Origin: Plantago elongata
Taxonomy: Eukaryota > Streptophyta > Magnoliopsida > Lamiales > Plantaginaceae
Assembly (NCBI GenBank): GCA_036897095.1
Contig: JAYMSP010000073.1
Coordinates: 1-64,000, forward strand
Length of the DNA stretch: 64,000 bases
Direction of reading: 5' to 3'
Shown: in pieces, positions 14,026-27,632 of the stretch
How the letters are laid out: each line of letters starts with the position of its first letter
Position numbering within the stretch: position 1 is the first letter of the stretch
Made by a program: the position numbers and the translations under genes
The notes under the pieces: model-generated
The model's database searches: none
Told to the model about the DNA's origin: nothing
Seen by the model: the letters and a program-made list of their open reading frames with translations, nothing else

Positions 14026-14471
14026 CGCGGATTCAAAAAATAAATTCACCTTAAACTAATAATTGTTCATTTATATATACATAGATAAAATGAAAGTTAA
14101 TTTATATTGAAAAGAAAAATGAGGATATTGAGAAGAAAAATGAAAGACAATTTATACATACAAAACTAAAATTATGAAAAGAAAAAATTACCATTAAACT
14201 TGAGGAAAAACTAACTAAAATTATATAAAAAAAATAAATAAAGAAAGAAAGTGTAAAAACGGAATCAATAGGAATTGAACCCACATTCTCATGGAGAATA
14301 AAAACTTCTTTACCACTTGCTTATAGAGCATTAATTAACATATTTCTAGTGAAACATGTATACCTTTAGTACTTTTAAAATAAAACATTCTAACTGTTTT
14401 ATTTTTTTGCGATTCTTTTGACGGATTCCAGGCTAAAGCCTTGTTAGCCCTCAACGTGGGTCCGCCCCTGA
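14026..14471 (-). mobile_element. tRNA-like dispersed repeat (SINE-like relic)
   Basis: Read on the minus strand, the element begins CAGGGGCGGACCCACG. Further in it has TAAGCAAGTGGTAAAGAAG (A-box-like), then GGGTTCAATTCCT (B-box-like). The far end, near 14026, reads GGCGCGGATTC on the plus strand. This layout matches a common plant repeat with tRNA-like internal boxes. Similar GGGGCGGAGCC-type ends occur near 18222 and 62168. Superfamily uncertain. Confidence 0.45.
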
Positions 14472-17400
14472 TTTAAAGTATTTCGCATAAAGTGTAGAGT
14501 GTTGAATTAAATATTCAGATCTGAATTGTTAGCGCGTGTATATGTGATTTGTCGAAATTATAAGTGAAGTTTAATTTAAAACATATAAGCATGAAATACA
14601 CTATTCCTAGAAGATGAGGTATATTCTACTACTCATTCAATTATTGTCCGTTGGAGTGTATTTTGGTTCAAAATATATAAGCCCCACTCGAAATTATCAG
14701 AAATGTTATTGTCTAGCACTATTGACACACCTACTTGAGCAGTTGAGCTCATGACACATCTAACAAAACAATCTAAGGTAATTAATCTCGTTTTGTTATC
14801 GAATCGGTTAATCATTGATACTTGACACAATTGCTTTATATGTATTCTTGGTAACGTGGCTTGAGCCCAAGCTCGAAAATTAATCCGTTTTGTTAACAAG
14901 TCAAACTCGATAATCAATGATATACTTAACTTGGCTCGTCATAAACACTACCCATCTTGCCGTCCCCTACTAGTTAGAATAGAACTACGTACTTGTAAAG
15001 GACACTTTTGCCATCTCTCTTCTTATTGGATTTGGACAGCCTCTATGGGCTCTATACGACATACTAGATGGGCTATTATATATTGGGCATCTATCCAATG
15101 GATCGGCATTATCGAGTCCTTAATTGGGAATTGGGATCAATACGGCCCACCTAATTTCACATAATTTAGGGATTTTGATTTTGAAATTTGATGATTGAGA
15201 GAAATCTCTACATCCGAGTTCCGACTGTCCGAGAGAGTTCAAATAAACAAAAGCTCCTTTTGCGGATAGTTTTCCGTATTTCATGACATGTCTTGTAAAG
15301 ATGACATTATAAGCTTAAAAGGGTCAGGGTTGGTCCAAAAATTTAGAGATCACATGTAAATTTTGAATTAATTCAAAATTTATAGTAGTTTAAATTAAAG
15401 ATAATAAATATTTTACACAAAAATAAACTTATAGTAGTATAAACTAAAAATAACAAATAGTTTACACAAAAATGTGCCTCGTAAAATGGTTGAGGCATGA
15501 AGTTATAAAGTGATAGTGATAATTGTCGCTTGTAATATAATTAGTTTACTTTTTTTCTAAATATAACAAATATTTTACACAAAAGTTGAATTAACTTCCT
15601 AATAAAACAATAATCACTCCTTCCCGGCTTCATATTTTCGCATTCCATTTTGGTCCGTCCCAACTCTCAACTTCATCTTCCCATCCCTCAAATAGAAAAC
15701 ATATCACCAAATTTATTTACTTTTTTTTCTACTTTATTACCATATATCCTACTTTATTCATTTTCCCTAATTTATAATATTATCTCCTACTAAATTCATT
15801 TTTTTTTTAAAATTTGTGTCCGATCCCTGAAAAGATGAACTCAGGAGAGGGCATACATAATATATTACTTCAAAAATATAACAATGCAAGTGGTATTTGA
15901 AATAAAATATTATAGTATTAATTGTCTATAATATATTTTTATTCTTATTTTTAACTTTCTATTACTACTATCATATTAAATTAAACCCTTAAAAATTTGA
16001 GGTATGTGTGGATGAATTTACCGTATGCATTTATGACCGGCTCGATAAGGGTAGACGTATAATAATTCTTTAACATAAATTTTTTTATATGAGTTGAAAG
16101 ATCAACCAATATAACATTTCTTGATGTGATTTAAATAATGTAAGACCTCATATATTCAAGATGTCAGATGCTTAGATATCTCCAAATGTCAGTCAACATC
16201 ATTAATAAATACTTAAGTTAAGACACTAGTAAACATGAAAAAGGCCGAAAAAATGTGGTTGATTCTTGGTGCTGGTATCTTTTGAAATGATCCTGAGTGC
16301 AATTAAACTCTGAAAACGAAATTACTTAAGACACCTTCTAATACATATAAGTTGTTCAATGCAACCAAGTGAAGATATTCTACTAGCCTTTCGTTTTAGA
16401 CATGTTGGATTTCGTTTGAGACATGTTGGATTAGCATACTTGCATGTATATCACCACTTGGTTAAATATATATCTTTGGAGCTATCGATAACTTGTTTCA
16501 ACGGCGATAATGAAGATTTTAGCTAACAACACTATTAAATTTAGCAAGGTATTTCATTAATCCCTATAGTTTAGACGGAGAATGACCATTTGACCAAATA
16601 AAATTACTTATTAATTTGATCTAATTCATATGACATATAGACCAATACATTTTAATTTTTTTCTACATTGTCCACACTTAACTTGCGAAAATTTTCGTAG
16701 CGCCGTATATGATGTGACAAAACTAGATTATTTAGGCTAACCTGACAATATATCAATTGTTTCGGCTCTCAAATAATTTGTTACGCCCCGATCCTTAATA
16801 GATGGGCTCAGTGTAGTGCAAACATATACTAGTAGTTTCATAGACCTAACACGTCAATAATTAGATTAGTGGGCGCCAAGAGTTGACACTTTCTTTGAAA
16901 AGTAAGGATATTCTCAATTAATAAAAGCTACGAACATAGATTATTGTATTGTCTACAGTAAATCATCAAACGGTTGTCAATCCAAGTAACGGTCGCTTCC
17001 ATGCTCTTTTGATCTTATTATATATATTTGCTTTCAGTCTGGCAAATGACAATTGTATACATGTACAGAAATTAAAAAGAAAACCTCACCCTAAAATTTA
17101 AAAGCAATTTTTGCAAATTAGCATAACATATGTTACTAACTAATTCCTACATATTATTAATAATGAAACAATTTAATTTTACATGTTTTTAAGAAAAAAA
17201 GTGATATATAATTAAATAAATTTTAGATAAAAGGTACATAGTCTAATAATACGTAGTTAAAAATGAGTTTTATTGTGAAAATATTTTCATAAATGAAAAG
17301 TTGTTTAATATATTTCACTTTAATTTTTATAAATGAGTCCAATATTTTACTTTTAACAGAACAGAGGGAGTAATAATTCATGACCCTAAATTGAATACTA

Positions 17401-19297
17401 TTAGTAGCATAAATGTAATTCTTGATATATTATTGTGGAGACAAACTGCAAATTGGAGTATGTACGAATGAGTAGATTAAATTAACATGAGATTTAAAAT
17501 AGTTTATTATTGTCCAAATCTCCGAACAATATCATGGTGTGGATTCGGTTGCCTTGTGACATTGAACAAAAACAGTTGACCGTGAGTCAATCATATGAGG
17601 GGAATATTTGCGTAGTTGAAAGCATGTATAGCTAGCTTAAGTGCACGAACCGTTTGCAATCCCACAGTCCTTAGTCTAGATCCAATGTCTCCATCATTAC
17701 CACTCTTAGTTGTGAGATTTGCTAATTAAGACAAAAATCAGATTACCCTTATCGCATATCACCACCTTAATCATCATCACTAATACTTAGTCTAGATCCA
17801 ATATTTGTTTCATTTAGGTTTTAAGTATTTGTCTATTTAATTAGTAGATACTTGATGTTATAATACTAAATTTGTAGTTTGAGTATCGATTAATTTTTTC
17901 TATACTTTTTATTTTATTTTATTATGTATTTAATTCTCTTGCATACTCTTCACTAATAGTATTATTAGTAGTTATTTTCTAAACTTTTTTTAAATTAATA
18001 AGTCACTAGGTTTTATCAATTTTCTTATATTTATTTTCTACATAATTTTTAGAAATGTACAACATGTTTGAATGGTGAAAATCTATAATAGTAATAAAAA
18101 AAGGTAAAGACTATGAATGTATGAGTAGAATGTTCGGGAATAAAAAAGAAGAGAAAACATAGGCGGAAATATATAAGGGAGTAGCCCACCCATAAAAAAA
18201 ATCATGGATCCACCCTTGCAGCGGCGGAGCCAAAAGTTAAAATAAGTGTTACTAATTAAAAATTATAAAAATTAATTTAAAAATTTACACTACCTATACC
18301 AAAAAAACTATACACCATTATCATAAATCTAACTTTTTACAATTAAAAATTTAAATATACTCTATAAAAGTAAAGTTTTAGTAATATGCATGATAAAAGT
18401 TGAAATTAAATAAGATTATTTAATAAAAAATATCATATATATAATAAAAAGTATATAATTGGGTGTGGATGGAGACACATCTAGCTCTAGATATCCTCCG
18501 CCCCGGTCTATATATGATGTTGGGAGTGCATTGTTTTAGTTGGCTGTTTTAGTTTGTGTGTGTGCATGAAATGCTAATCTAGTTCGTGCAAGGTTTATGA
18601 TATGACAATCTTGTTTAATGGTTTAACTACTCATAAATTGTGTGGAGATGAAGGTACGTACCCAAATACTCCCATTACTCATAAATTATGTGGCGGGTGA
18701 GTTGCAATGGTGATGTGCGGCATAACATTGGGCCTCATATTTTGTGATTGTGTAGTAGAGGCTGTCACAGTGGAATGAAGAACAGTCGTTAATTACTCTA
18801 TAATAAACATAGGTAAACCTAATCCACCGTATTAAGAGTATCCGCAGCAAAATATTCCAAGTACTTGAAGAGTTTGGAAGTAATAAAACAAGAGTTGCCC
18901 CCAACGACAAAACTAGCCAGCTTTGATGGCACCAAAGGGGAATCCCATCATTGATTTTCATTATTTTTCTTTTCCATGTATATATCAACAAAAATAAATT
19001 AAACTACTTTTAATTAACTAACTTAAGACTTCCTTTGAAGCACATATAATTGTACAATTTGTCAACCAAAGGGCAAATCCCTTTATCCATTTCTTCACTT
19101 TAGCCTAAAACTTGTCCTCCAAAACTTTGTTTATAGCCTCAACAAATGATTGTGCCAATTTACAATACTTGATTCCATACATGCTTTATGGCCATTCACT
19201 CTTAATCAACCTTTTTATTCAATCATGTACTTCCCCCTTAAGAAGCACTTCTCATTATTAAACTTCATCCTATGATCTGTCAGAATCTTTACTTCAC
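14472..19297. other. Intergenic, AT-rich, transposon debris
   Basis: No gene is supported. The AT-rich DNA includes a MITE end (ACAGAGGGAGTA near 17360) and a repeat piece near 18220-18505 that starts GCGGCGGAGCCA and ends TCCGCCCCGG. Short open frames at 14.6-15.2 kb have no family features. Confidence 0.6.
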
Positions 19298-19304
19298 TAT
19301 AAAC
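19298..19304 (+). promoter_or_regulatory. Putative TATA box of the MYB gene
   Basis: CTATAAA lies about 125 bp upstream of the MYB ATG. This would leave a 5' UTR of about 100 bases. Position and sequence fit a plant TATA box; there is no transcript evidence. Confidence 0.45.
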
Positions 19305-19428
19305 TCGCACATTTGCAATTTTTCTTCATTAGTTCCTTCCAAGAGCACGGAAATTGAGTAATTCTTCGTATTCGTGCCATTCGACCCCAACGTGTTGCGA
19401 TAAAAGACAGTAGTTTTTGTTGCGAAAA

Positions 19429-20406
19429 ATGGGGAGGCAGCCTTGTTGTGACAAATTTGGTCTCAAGAGAGGTCCATGGACTATAGAAGAGGATCATAAG
19501 CTTATGAGCTTTATTCTGAATAATGGCATTCAATGCTGGAGAATGGTTCCTAAACTTGCAGGTTCTTGATATATTTTTCAATTTGCATTACATGCATTGT
19601 CATTATTCATTTATTTTTTGTTAGTAACAAGTACTTGTTTTGATGATGCAGGTTTGTTGAGATGTGGTAAAAGCTGTAGGTTGAGATGGATTAATTATCT
19701 GAGGCCTGATTTGAAAAGAGGGGCATTTTCGGAAACGGAAGAGGATCAGATCATCGAACTCCATGCCCGTCTTGGTAACAGGTACTTTTAGCCTATATAG
19801 TTCGAAATGAAAATTATTACTTACACCAGGTCTATGGACAAATAACATATTCACCTGTACCTTTACATCAGGTGGTCTAAAATTGCTTCGCATTTCCCTG
19901 GGAGAACGGATAACGAAATTAAGAACCATTGGAACACACGAATCAAGAAGAGGCTGAAGCTTCAAGGACTAGACCCTGTTACACACCAGCCACTCGGACC
20001 AATTGACCATGTCGAAGAGAAAAATGTGTCCGATATCGAACCTAATGTGCAGAACAAACAGGAACTAGAAATTGGAAACATTCAAATGCAGGGGAGTGGT
20101 GAAATAATTACAGCAGGTTCATCACAACCAAGTTACATGATGAATCATGACTATAATTTGGACGTGGACTTGTGGACTATGAGCAAGCTACACGTGACTA
20201 ATCCGAATTCGAGTTGTTACAGTCCCTCGTTGGAAGAGGCGTCTGTTAGCTATGCTAACTCGACTGGAAAGTCGACAGTTTCCGTTCATGAGGAGAATAG
20301 CATGGTGCGGAATTGGGTTGAGATTGTCGATTCAATGATTCCTTGGGATTGCTTTAATCAACTTGATCAGCAGTTCTACTCAAGTTTTCAGCATTTAGGG
20401 CAGTGA
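19429..20406 (+). CDS. R2R3-MYB transcription factor
   Basis: Three exons, 19429-19561, 19652-19781 and 19872-20406 (TGA), give 265 residues. The first two intron positions and phases (1 then 2) are the classic R2R3-MYB pattern. The protein starts [19 protein letters not shown]2 spans about residues 14-61 and R3 about 67-112, with the recognition-helix blocks [12 protein letters not shown] and [17 protein letters not shown]. The C-terminal half is variable, acidic and Ser-rich, as expected for an activation region. It probably acts in the nucleus as a DNA-binding regulator. The sequence recalls the Antirrhinum Myb-related 315 type and is related to, but distinct from, the MYB20/MYB85 secondary-wall subgroup. 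The subgroup assignment is from memory and would need a tree. Confidence 0.92.
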
Positions 20407-22525
20407 ATGCTGAACCATGATGTGGCTTCATCAATGTATTTAGTGTCAATTTGAGCTCTTTTTTTGTTTTGTAGAACATGTATCTTCAAGTTCAAATTGA
20501 GAGCCATCGATTTGGTTGCACAATATAATATCTTAGTTAACTGCAATATCACAATCGTGATGATCAAAGACTTCACATGAATAATTTTAACTGATTATCA
20601 GTAATCGTGACAATTAATATTCTTCTACCACTTCATACCATATGACATCTAAAATTATATATCATACATTCATGCTATATGAAAATGATATTAGATGTGT
20701 ATATCGCAATGACAATATAGTAGTATCAAATGATTTATTAGGTTATGGGTGTTCCTATTGGTATGCTAACACCTCTCAATGTAGCGAAGGTCTATTGTGA
20801 TATCCATACATACAACAGTGAAAAATAATATCACCGATAATATATTTAGTGTTGATTTCCCATATTTGATGAAGTATTATATGATATGGAAGAGTTATTA
20901 TAAGAGTGCACAAATCATTTTTAATACTTTAAAACCTTTGATATAACTTGATTTATGGAAATCATATCACCATTTTTCATAGTGTTTGAGACACCTAGTG
21001 AAATTTCTTATTCCTTTCTCTTTTTTTTGACTTTAAGATACTTTCTAATTTGAATGTTGGGATACTAAACTATATAAACCTAAAAGCCATGATAAATATC
21101 AAGATATCCACCTTCAGGGCCCTAAAGTTAAAAGGAATCTAAATGCATTATATTGTCTTTAGAATAAGCCTCAAGTACAAAATTTGTTATCAATCAGGCC
21201 GCCAAATTAAGACTCCACCATGAAAATTATATCATTTCTTTTAGGTATAGTGATGACTCGATTACTTTTATTAAACTCCCCGTTATAAGATGCTTAACTT
21301 AGAGGTACTTTCAGAAAAAGAAAGAAGGATTATTATCCACTTATATGTCACACATGCGTCTATGAAATTTTATGTCTCATACATGCCAACAATTATTGAA
21401 GTGTAAAATAAAATAATACGGTTATTAGGTTATATATATGATTCAATAAAACTATGCTTATTTAGGTGAGCACTATCATTGGATTGTTATTGTTAATTCT
21501 TATCTTTTTGTAGAAGTAATTGTTAATCCTTATTTAGACTAATCGAAACCGAGTAGGTGAACATATTTAACTCGAGTTTTGTTTCTAAGATGGTGCGAGC
21601 ATGTGGCTTGCGTCATGGTTCCATTATAAGTTGTCACATCATTGCGTAGATAATAGCTTAATTAGTTAGAATTTTCAGTAAGACTAAAATATTATGCACA
21701 GTTAAACAACTTGGTTTATGCTATGTGCTAAAAGCGTCGGAGAAACCTGCAAGGCTGCAAACGCTTTTCCCTAAAGCCTCTAAACCCATAATGCCAATGC
21801 TTACTTCGCCCGTCCGAATAAATTCAAACATATAAAAAAATATATAATTTTAAATTTTTAATGATATATGTATTTCATGTCAAATCATTTTTATTGTTTT
21901 TCACTAAATGGTTTTGTTGTTGGCACATATAATATGCATATATATACTAATCCCATTACAAAACATTATACATTTAACATTTTTACTGTACATTTCAAGT
22001 AATTCAGCGACCTAGCACCATCAATCAACAAAATTCCACACGTAATTACATAATAAAATTCCCTCACCCTCACACCCAAAATAATTTTATATTTAAACAA
22101 AAAATATTTTTTTCTTAATTATTTATTTTTATTTTAACGTAAAACTACGTATGGATTGATGTTTTTAAGAAGTGAGGGCAGAGCGGGAGTAGCATGGTAA
22201 ATATCGGGAGAGTGAAGGGCCGAAAATGTCGAAACTCCACCAACAATGCTAAGAAAGCATTTGGGCCGGTCCGTTACATAAAACTCTAGAAAGTACACAA
22301 AACCCCATCATAAGAAGATATCCACAGTTACAGACTTACAGTCGATAATCTATGCATACAAAAAAGAAAAACAGATACAGAATTGAGTCAGTTATTTCCG
22401 CACTTTTATATTTTCTGCTTCTCATTTTAGCGTTTCAGTTATACAGTAGAACTTTCCATTTCTCTCTCAATTCAATCATCTTCACGCCCACAGTCCCATT
22501 CCTGCAGAACCAAAACCTCTGCAAA
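20407..22525. other. Intergenic, MYB to RsgA
   Basis: This contains the MYB 3' UTR, about 1.8 kb of AT-rich DNA with no recognisable gene, and the RsgA promoter and 5' leader. The RsgA reading frame stays open upstream to an ATG at 22352. I place the start at the ATG at 22526 because the residues between are unlike a transit peptide and the downstream Met begins a plausible one. Confidence 0.55.
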
Positions 22526-25500
22526 ATGGAGACGATACTTCCCCTACTACTGCTCCGTGATAACCAATCGCCGCTCATCTACCCCACCGTCATCGTCCGC
22601 AACTTCTACTCTGCTAACGCTTACAAAGTCTCCAACAATGTGCGAAAATACCAGCACAATCAGCCTCAGAAAAACCTCCTCAGAGCTCGAGAAAGCACCT
22701 CCAGGAAGCTGTTACCGTCGCTTCCTCCTGTCCTTTCCCCTGACAACAACCCTACGCTCGCCGATAATCAGGCGATTGGAACTGTATCCGCTGCACAAGC
22801 CAATTTTATGCGAGTTGTTGTAAACGATAAGTCGGAGAGTTCCGTGGAATTGCTGTGTGTGGTTAGAGCCGTGTTGAAGAAGATTAAGACGCGAGTGATT
22901 GTAGGCGACAAGGTTTTGGTAGGGTCTGTTGATTGGGCAGAAAGGAGAGGAATGATTGAGAATGTGTATGAGCGGAGGAGTGAGATTTTGGATCCTCCGG
23001 TAGCTAATGTGGATCGTTTGTTGGTGCTGTTTTCGTTGGATCAGCCAAAAATCGAGGCCTATACACTTACTAGGTTCCTTGTGGAGGCGGAATCTACTGG
23101 AATTCCGATCACTCTCGCTTTGAACAAATCAGAACTCGTAGATAAGACGGTATAATAACTTAGTGTTTCAGCATCCTATGACTATTTGCTTAGTAAAAAC
23201 TGAAGTAATCTGCATTTTGAGTTGCTCATTATGCTCAGTTATGCGATCATGAACTAATAGATGTGGTATGATTATTGTTTGTATTGCTTAGTGAGAAATG
23301 AAGTTATCTGCCTTTTGAGTTACTCATTCTGCACAGTTATGTAATCATGAACTAATAGATGTGGTGTTATTATTGTTTGTATTGCTTAGTGTGAAATGAA
23401 GTAATCTGCCTTTTGAGTTGCTCATTCTGCACAGTTATGCGATCATGAACTAATAGATGTGGTATGATTATTGTTTGTATTGCTAGTAAGAAATGAAGTA
23501 ATCTGCCTTTTGAGTTACTCATTCTGCACAGTTATGTAATCATGAACTAATAGATGTGGTATGATTATTGTTTGAGTATCGAATTATGAGCATATTATTG
23601 TGTGGTCGGGAAATTAAGATTTATGATATTTCAGTTGCTTGTGTTAAATTTACTTCTCTGGTTGTGATTTTAGAAGTGTTGTGTCTCTGCTACGGAGCTG
23701 GTTACTATGTAATTATGTATTGCTGGCGATCCTAGTCATGATCTTAAGTAGAGGTGGTATATATTTGCATGATCAACGGTTGAGTAGCTCATCATGTGTA
23801 TTTTGTTTGCCTCTGTTGTAAGTTTAAGAGTTATGTCGTGATACTAAAGCTGTTTGTAGTGTTAACTTTACATGCCTTTTGTTGGATTTTGAACCTGATA
23901 AGTTAATGGAGATCATGTATCTTTCGGATGTGTTGGTTAGATTGAATATACTTCTTGAGGTGTGCGGATTAAAATTACATGCCCTTTGGCACGTTCTGAG
24001 ATCAACTGGACAGCATGTGTTTAGATTTGTGGATTTGTAGATGTGTCCTCCAATTGATTGATTGATGTGGGCATGGAATGTTGAGAAAACATGCTTGGTA
24101 GAAAAATAAAATGTGAGTATAATGCAACAAAATGAAGTTGAAACTTGGTATAATTGTAAATCTAATGGATGCTCAGTCTTATTTGTTTTAGGACTTTGCT
24201 ATGAAATTAGTTCCAAGTGTAAGTTTCTGCTTCTATGTTATCTATGTCGTATGTTAGTGATTTACTTGTTACTCTACATATGATTTGATTTGCTAGTAGA
24301 ACTGAATTCGAGAAGGTGCTAATTCTTTCATACATCTGCTTCAACATCATTTCTAGTTTCGTTGACTTTTTAGGTTTATGCTCTCTCTCTCTTATTGCTG
24401 CAAATGTGTGAAGCTAATTATTTATGCATCTTAAGTACTTAACTGATGTTCTGCCTGATTTCTCCAAGTGTATGAAACTGATAATTATGCATCTTAAGTA
24501 TCTAACTGAACATCTTTTTTTTTGCCTGCTCACTCTGCTTACCCAATTTTACATATTGATTTGTAATAAATATTACCATCATGCACTCTGTATTCCATAT
24601 GCTATACAAATACTACTTCTATACATCATTTTGTGCGTATTTGATAAAAAGTATCTCATATTTACTGCCCTACTCTATAATTCTAACTTCTCTTTCACTT
24701 TTCTGAACCGACTATTGAAGACACTGAGGGAGTGGAGATCTCGACTTCGTGGTTGGGGATATGATGCAGTTTTTTGTAGCGTTAATACACAAAAAGGACT
24801 CGATGCACTGAAATCCAGATTGAAGGATCAGACTTCTGTTATTGTTGGTCCCAGTGGTGTTGGTAAATCAAGTTTGATTAATGCTCTAAGAGGAATGAAA
24901 GGTGCTTTGGGAATTACTGAAGTCACTAGTGGGTTTGATAACGTAAGCATATACTTTAGTTCAAATCTATATTGCTACCTATTAGTATCAGATAATTTTT
25001 TAATCAAACGTCTTTTTCCGGTTCTCCCCAAATCACCTGTATAGGTTTTAGGCAGCAACTGGCTTGAAGATCAGCGCGTGGGGGAAGTGTCTGCTAGAAG
25101 CGGAAGAGGGAAGCATACAACAAGACATGTGTCCCTACTTCCACTATCTGGAGGAGGATATCTTGCAGATACTCCAGGCTTTAACCAACCTAATTTGATG
25201 AAAGTAACTAAGCAATCCCTTGCGCGCCATTTCCCAGAGGTCTCTGCTACTGCTAATAAGTTATTCATCTAATAATCAATTTAGATCTATATCTGTTAGC
25301 ATGATCCAAGTGATTGACCAGTTTTTATTTCTCTTCAGATCCGCGAAATGCTAGATGAAGGACCTAGAAGAAAATGCTCATTCAAAGATTGCCTGCATCG
25401 ATCTGAACCAGGGTGTCTTGTCAAACCGGATTGGGAACGGTATCCTTATTATCTTCAGCTACTTGATGAGATTAAAATTAGAGAGCAATATACACTAAGG

Positions 25501-26047
25501 ACTGTTGGAACAAAAAGAGAGAGTAATGTTAGGTACTTGCCTTTTTTCTTTTCCTTCTAAATTTCCTTTTCTCATTGTATATTATTTACTGCAGTCCAAA
25601 ATCATCTGTTAGATTAGAATGGAATGTGTTGAAAAACTTGTGTGATGACTGATGCATTTGTTTGTTTTAACCCATTGAAAATTGCCCTTTCCATTCTCAA
25701 CATCCACTTAGCTGCTTGAAGTAATATATCCACATGTTACTTGGAACCTAGGAATATTTCCACTTCCATATTCCAATCTTGACATGCTTGCAATCCCTTT
25801 AAATAGTTTAAAGCGAGACAGAGACAAAAAATGTCAATTTCTGTCGTTCAAATTTTATGTCATTTATACTTCTTATTTCTGAATTGGTACTTGTAGGCTC
25901 AAGGCTGTTGGGATGGGTGTCAAGCAAGCAGAACCTAGGCTGGAAAAGAAAAAGTACAGGAGAGAATCTCGAAAGAAAGTGAACCAGTCATTTCTTGATG
26001 AGTTGGATGAATTGGACAGCGATGAAGATGAGTTAGATGAATTGTAC

Positions 26048-26089
<42 letters not shown>

Positions 26090-26125
26090 TTTTACGATAA
26101 AGATCCGGAGGAAGTAGATACGTGA
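22526..26125 (+). CDS. RsgA/YjeQ-type small-subunit biogenesis GTPase, organellar
   Basis: RsgA is a circularly permuted GTPase that assists late maturation of the small ribosomal subunit. Exons 22526-23149, 24721-24942, 25045-25239, 25339-25532 and 25897-26125 (TGA) give 487 residues. The N-terminus (METILPLLLLRDN, then Arg/Ser/Tyr-rich) looks like an organelle transit peptide. An OB-fold-like region leads to the G4-type motif LNKSE near 199-203. G4 thus precedes G1, GPSGVGKSS near 251-259, and G3, DTPG near 324-327, which is the permuted order. The zinc-binding cluster is C360, C365, H367 and C373. NKSE in place of NKxD is a mild variation. The C-terminus is very acidic, with an uninterrupted run of about 13 Asp encoded by a GAT repeat. 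Whether it goes to chloroplast or mitochondrion cannot be told by eye. Confidence 0.93.
23190..23580 (+). repeat. 98-bp minisatellite, four copies, in RsgA intron 1
   Basis: The landmark TTTTGAGTT(A/G)CTCATT recurs at 23215, 23313, 23411 and 23508, giving spacings of 98, 98 and 97 bases. Copies are nearly identical and each includes CATGAACTAATAGATGTGG. The array lies wholly inside the first intron of the RsgA gene. Confidence 0.93.
26048..26090 (+). repeat. (GAT)n coding microsatellite encoding poly-Asp
   Basis: An in-frame GAT trinucleotide run near the end of the last RsgA exon encodes about 13 consecutive aspartates, flanked by further Asp/Glu. Trinucleotide slippage would change protein length without breaking the frame. 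Confidence 0.9.
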
Positions 26126-27632
26126 AGACTAAGCATGTGGATATGGCATTATCACCTTCGTTATAGATAAAGTGTATGTGGCTTAGCTAACCCTAGTGAC
26201 TGTAAAGTTGTTGCTCTGGGTCCTGTTTGTTTTGTGGAGAGGAGGATCATCAGTTACGTATGGTGCACAGTAAAGGTAACAAGATTATGGATGTTTTGAC
26301 CATGGAGCTCAAATGTTACTCATTCTGTCATACCATTTGAGTTTAGTCTAGCTGTAAATTCTGAGGCATTCACAATATTGTGGCTTGGGCATCATCCCTG
26401 ATAATTTTGTAGTTGTATCAAACCAAGTCAAGTAGAGTGATTCTCTGGTTTGACATTCGTATTATCATATCAGAGTCCATTGCCATTTACATGACGTATG
26501 TCATCTTCTGATTTTACAGCTTAAGAAATGCATCTGATTTACATTGCTGAATGCGGACAGCAACTTCTGGTTGAAGTGATAAATACTCAGAATGCTTTTT
26601 AACCAAGCAAATAGTTGTTCAGCACAATCTGTTATTGTAACAATTATGTTGTGTAAATGATACTGTATCCACTCTCGTCTGTCCCCTCAATTATATGCTC
26701 AGTGCTCTAATCTGAGTACTCCGTCTGTCCCCTCATACTAGAGTACTGAAGTGCAACTATACCTGCCTGTCCCCCCATACTCGAGTTCAACTATGCATGG
26801 CACTGGTGTGTCATGGATACTTAAGTTTGCTCGTTTGATTTTGTTTGAGCTACGAAGATTGTATATGCTTGTGTTGGTTCTCTACACACCTATTTCATGC
26901 ATGCATTAGACACATAAATCAATCTCGGAAATGTAATTCTACTGAAGATAGCAAGCCACAACTCTAGTATCCTTAGTCTCAGTTTACATGTCCAACGTCC
27001 AAGTACAAAAAAATTTGGCCACCACCGATACAATATAAATACACGTTACTTCAACTCCATGAGGTTTAATTAGTCCAAACAATCAGCATATCGAAAGCTT
27101 TGGTAGCTCTTGCAAGTTGTAACCTAGCAACTGCTTAGTGGGGATTGTTCCTACAGCTGAACAATATTACCATGGCAACATGTCGCCTCACCAAGCAGGC
27201 AACAAAATTTCTTTCCCCACACACCACGTCAATGAGCCACAACGATAGGCAAACCCTGTAGCAAGACATCGAGATGTAAAAAAAAGTGAAGGAGACATAA
27301 TTCTCAGAATAAATTCAAGATCAGAACAGGCTCCCCTCTATGTTTCCGAAAAGAGCAATTCAGGACCATTTATGCGTGAAGGTAATCTGTACCTGTGTAT
27401 ACTTCTATATCTCAAAGGTGTTGACTGTTCTCTTAGAAAAAATGTGTAGGCGTGGCATGTGCAAAACTCAAACATGCTATGCTAAATCACATTAACCAGT
27501 GTACAGACAAGTCCTATTTACTAATAACTAAAACACGCTATGAGTTTCATAACTCAACTCCATAACATGCTATACCGGTTTAAGATGTAAAACCCTCAAA
27601 AAGGATAAAGCGGTGGTCCACCCGTGTATGAT
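26126..27632. other. Convergent 3' UTRs and spacer, RsgA/PRP4
   Basis: RsgA (+) and PRP4 (-) converge here, so the stretch holds both 3' UTRs and a short spacer. Near 26690-26790 a degenerate CTGTCCCCTCATACT motif recurs about three times. No gene is seen. Confidence 0.6.

Noticed and set aside
16783-16796. TGTTACGCCCCGATCC as an LTR start
   Set aside because: Resembles the start of some plant LTRs, but no second LTR, primer-binding site or polypurine tract is visible.
22352-22525. Upstream in-frame ATG of the RsgA gene as the start
   Set aside because: The extra 58 residues are Lys-rich then hydrophobic and unlike an organelle presequence; the ATG at 22526 starts a better transit peptide. 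Not excluded without 5' transcript data.
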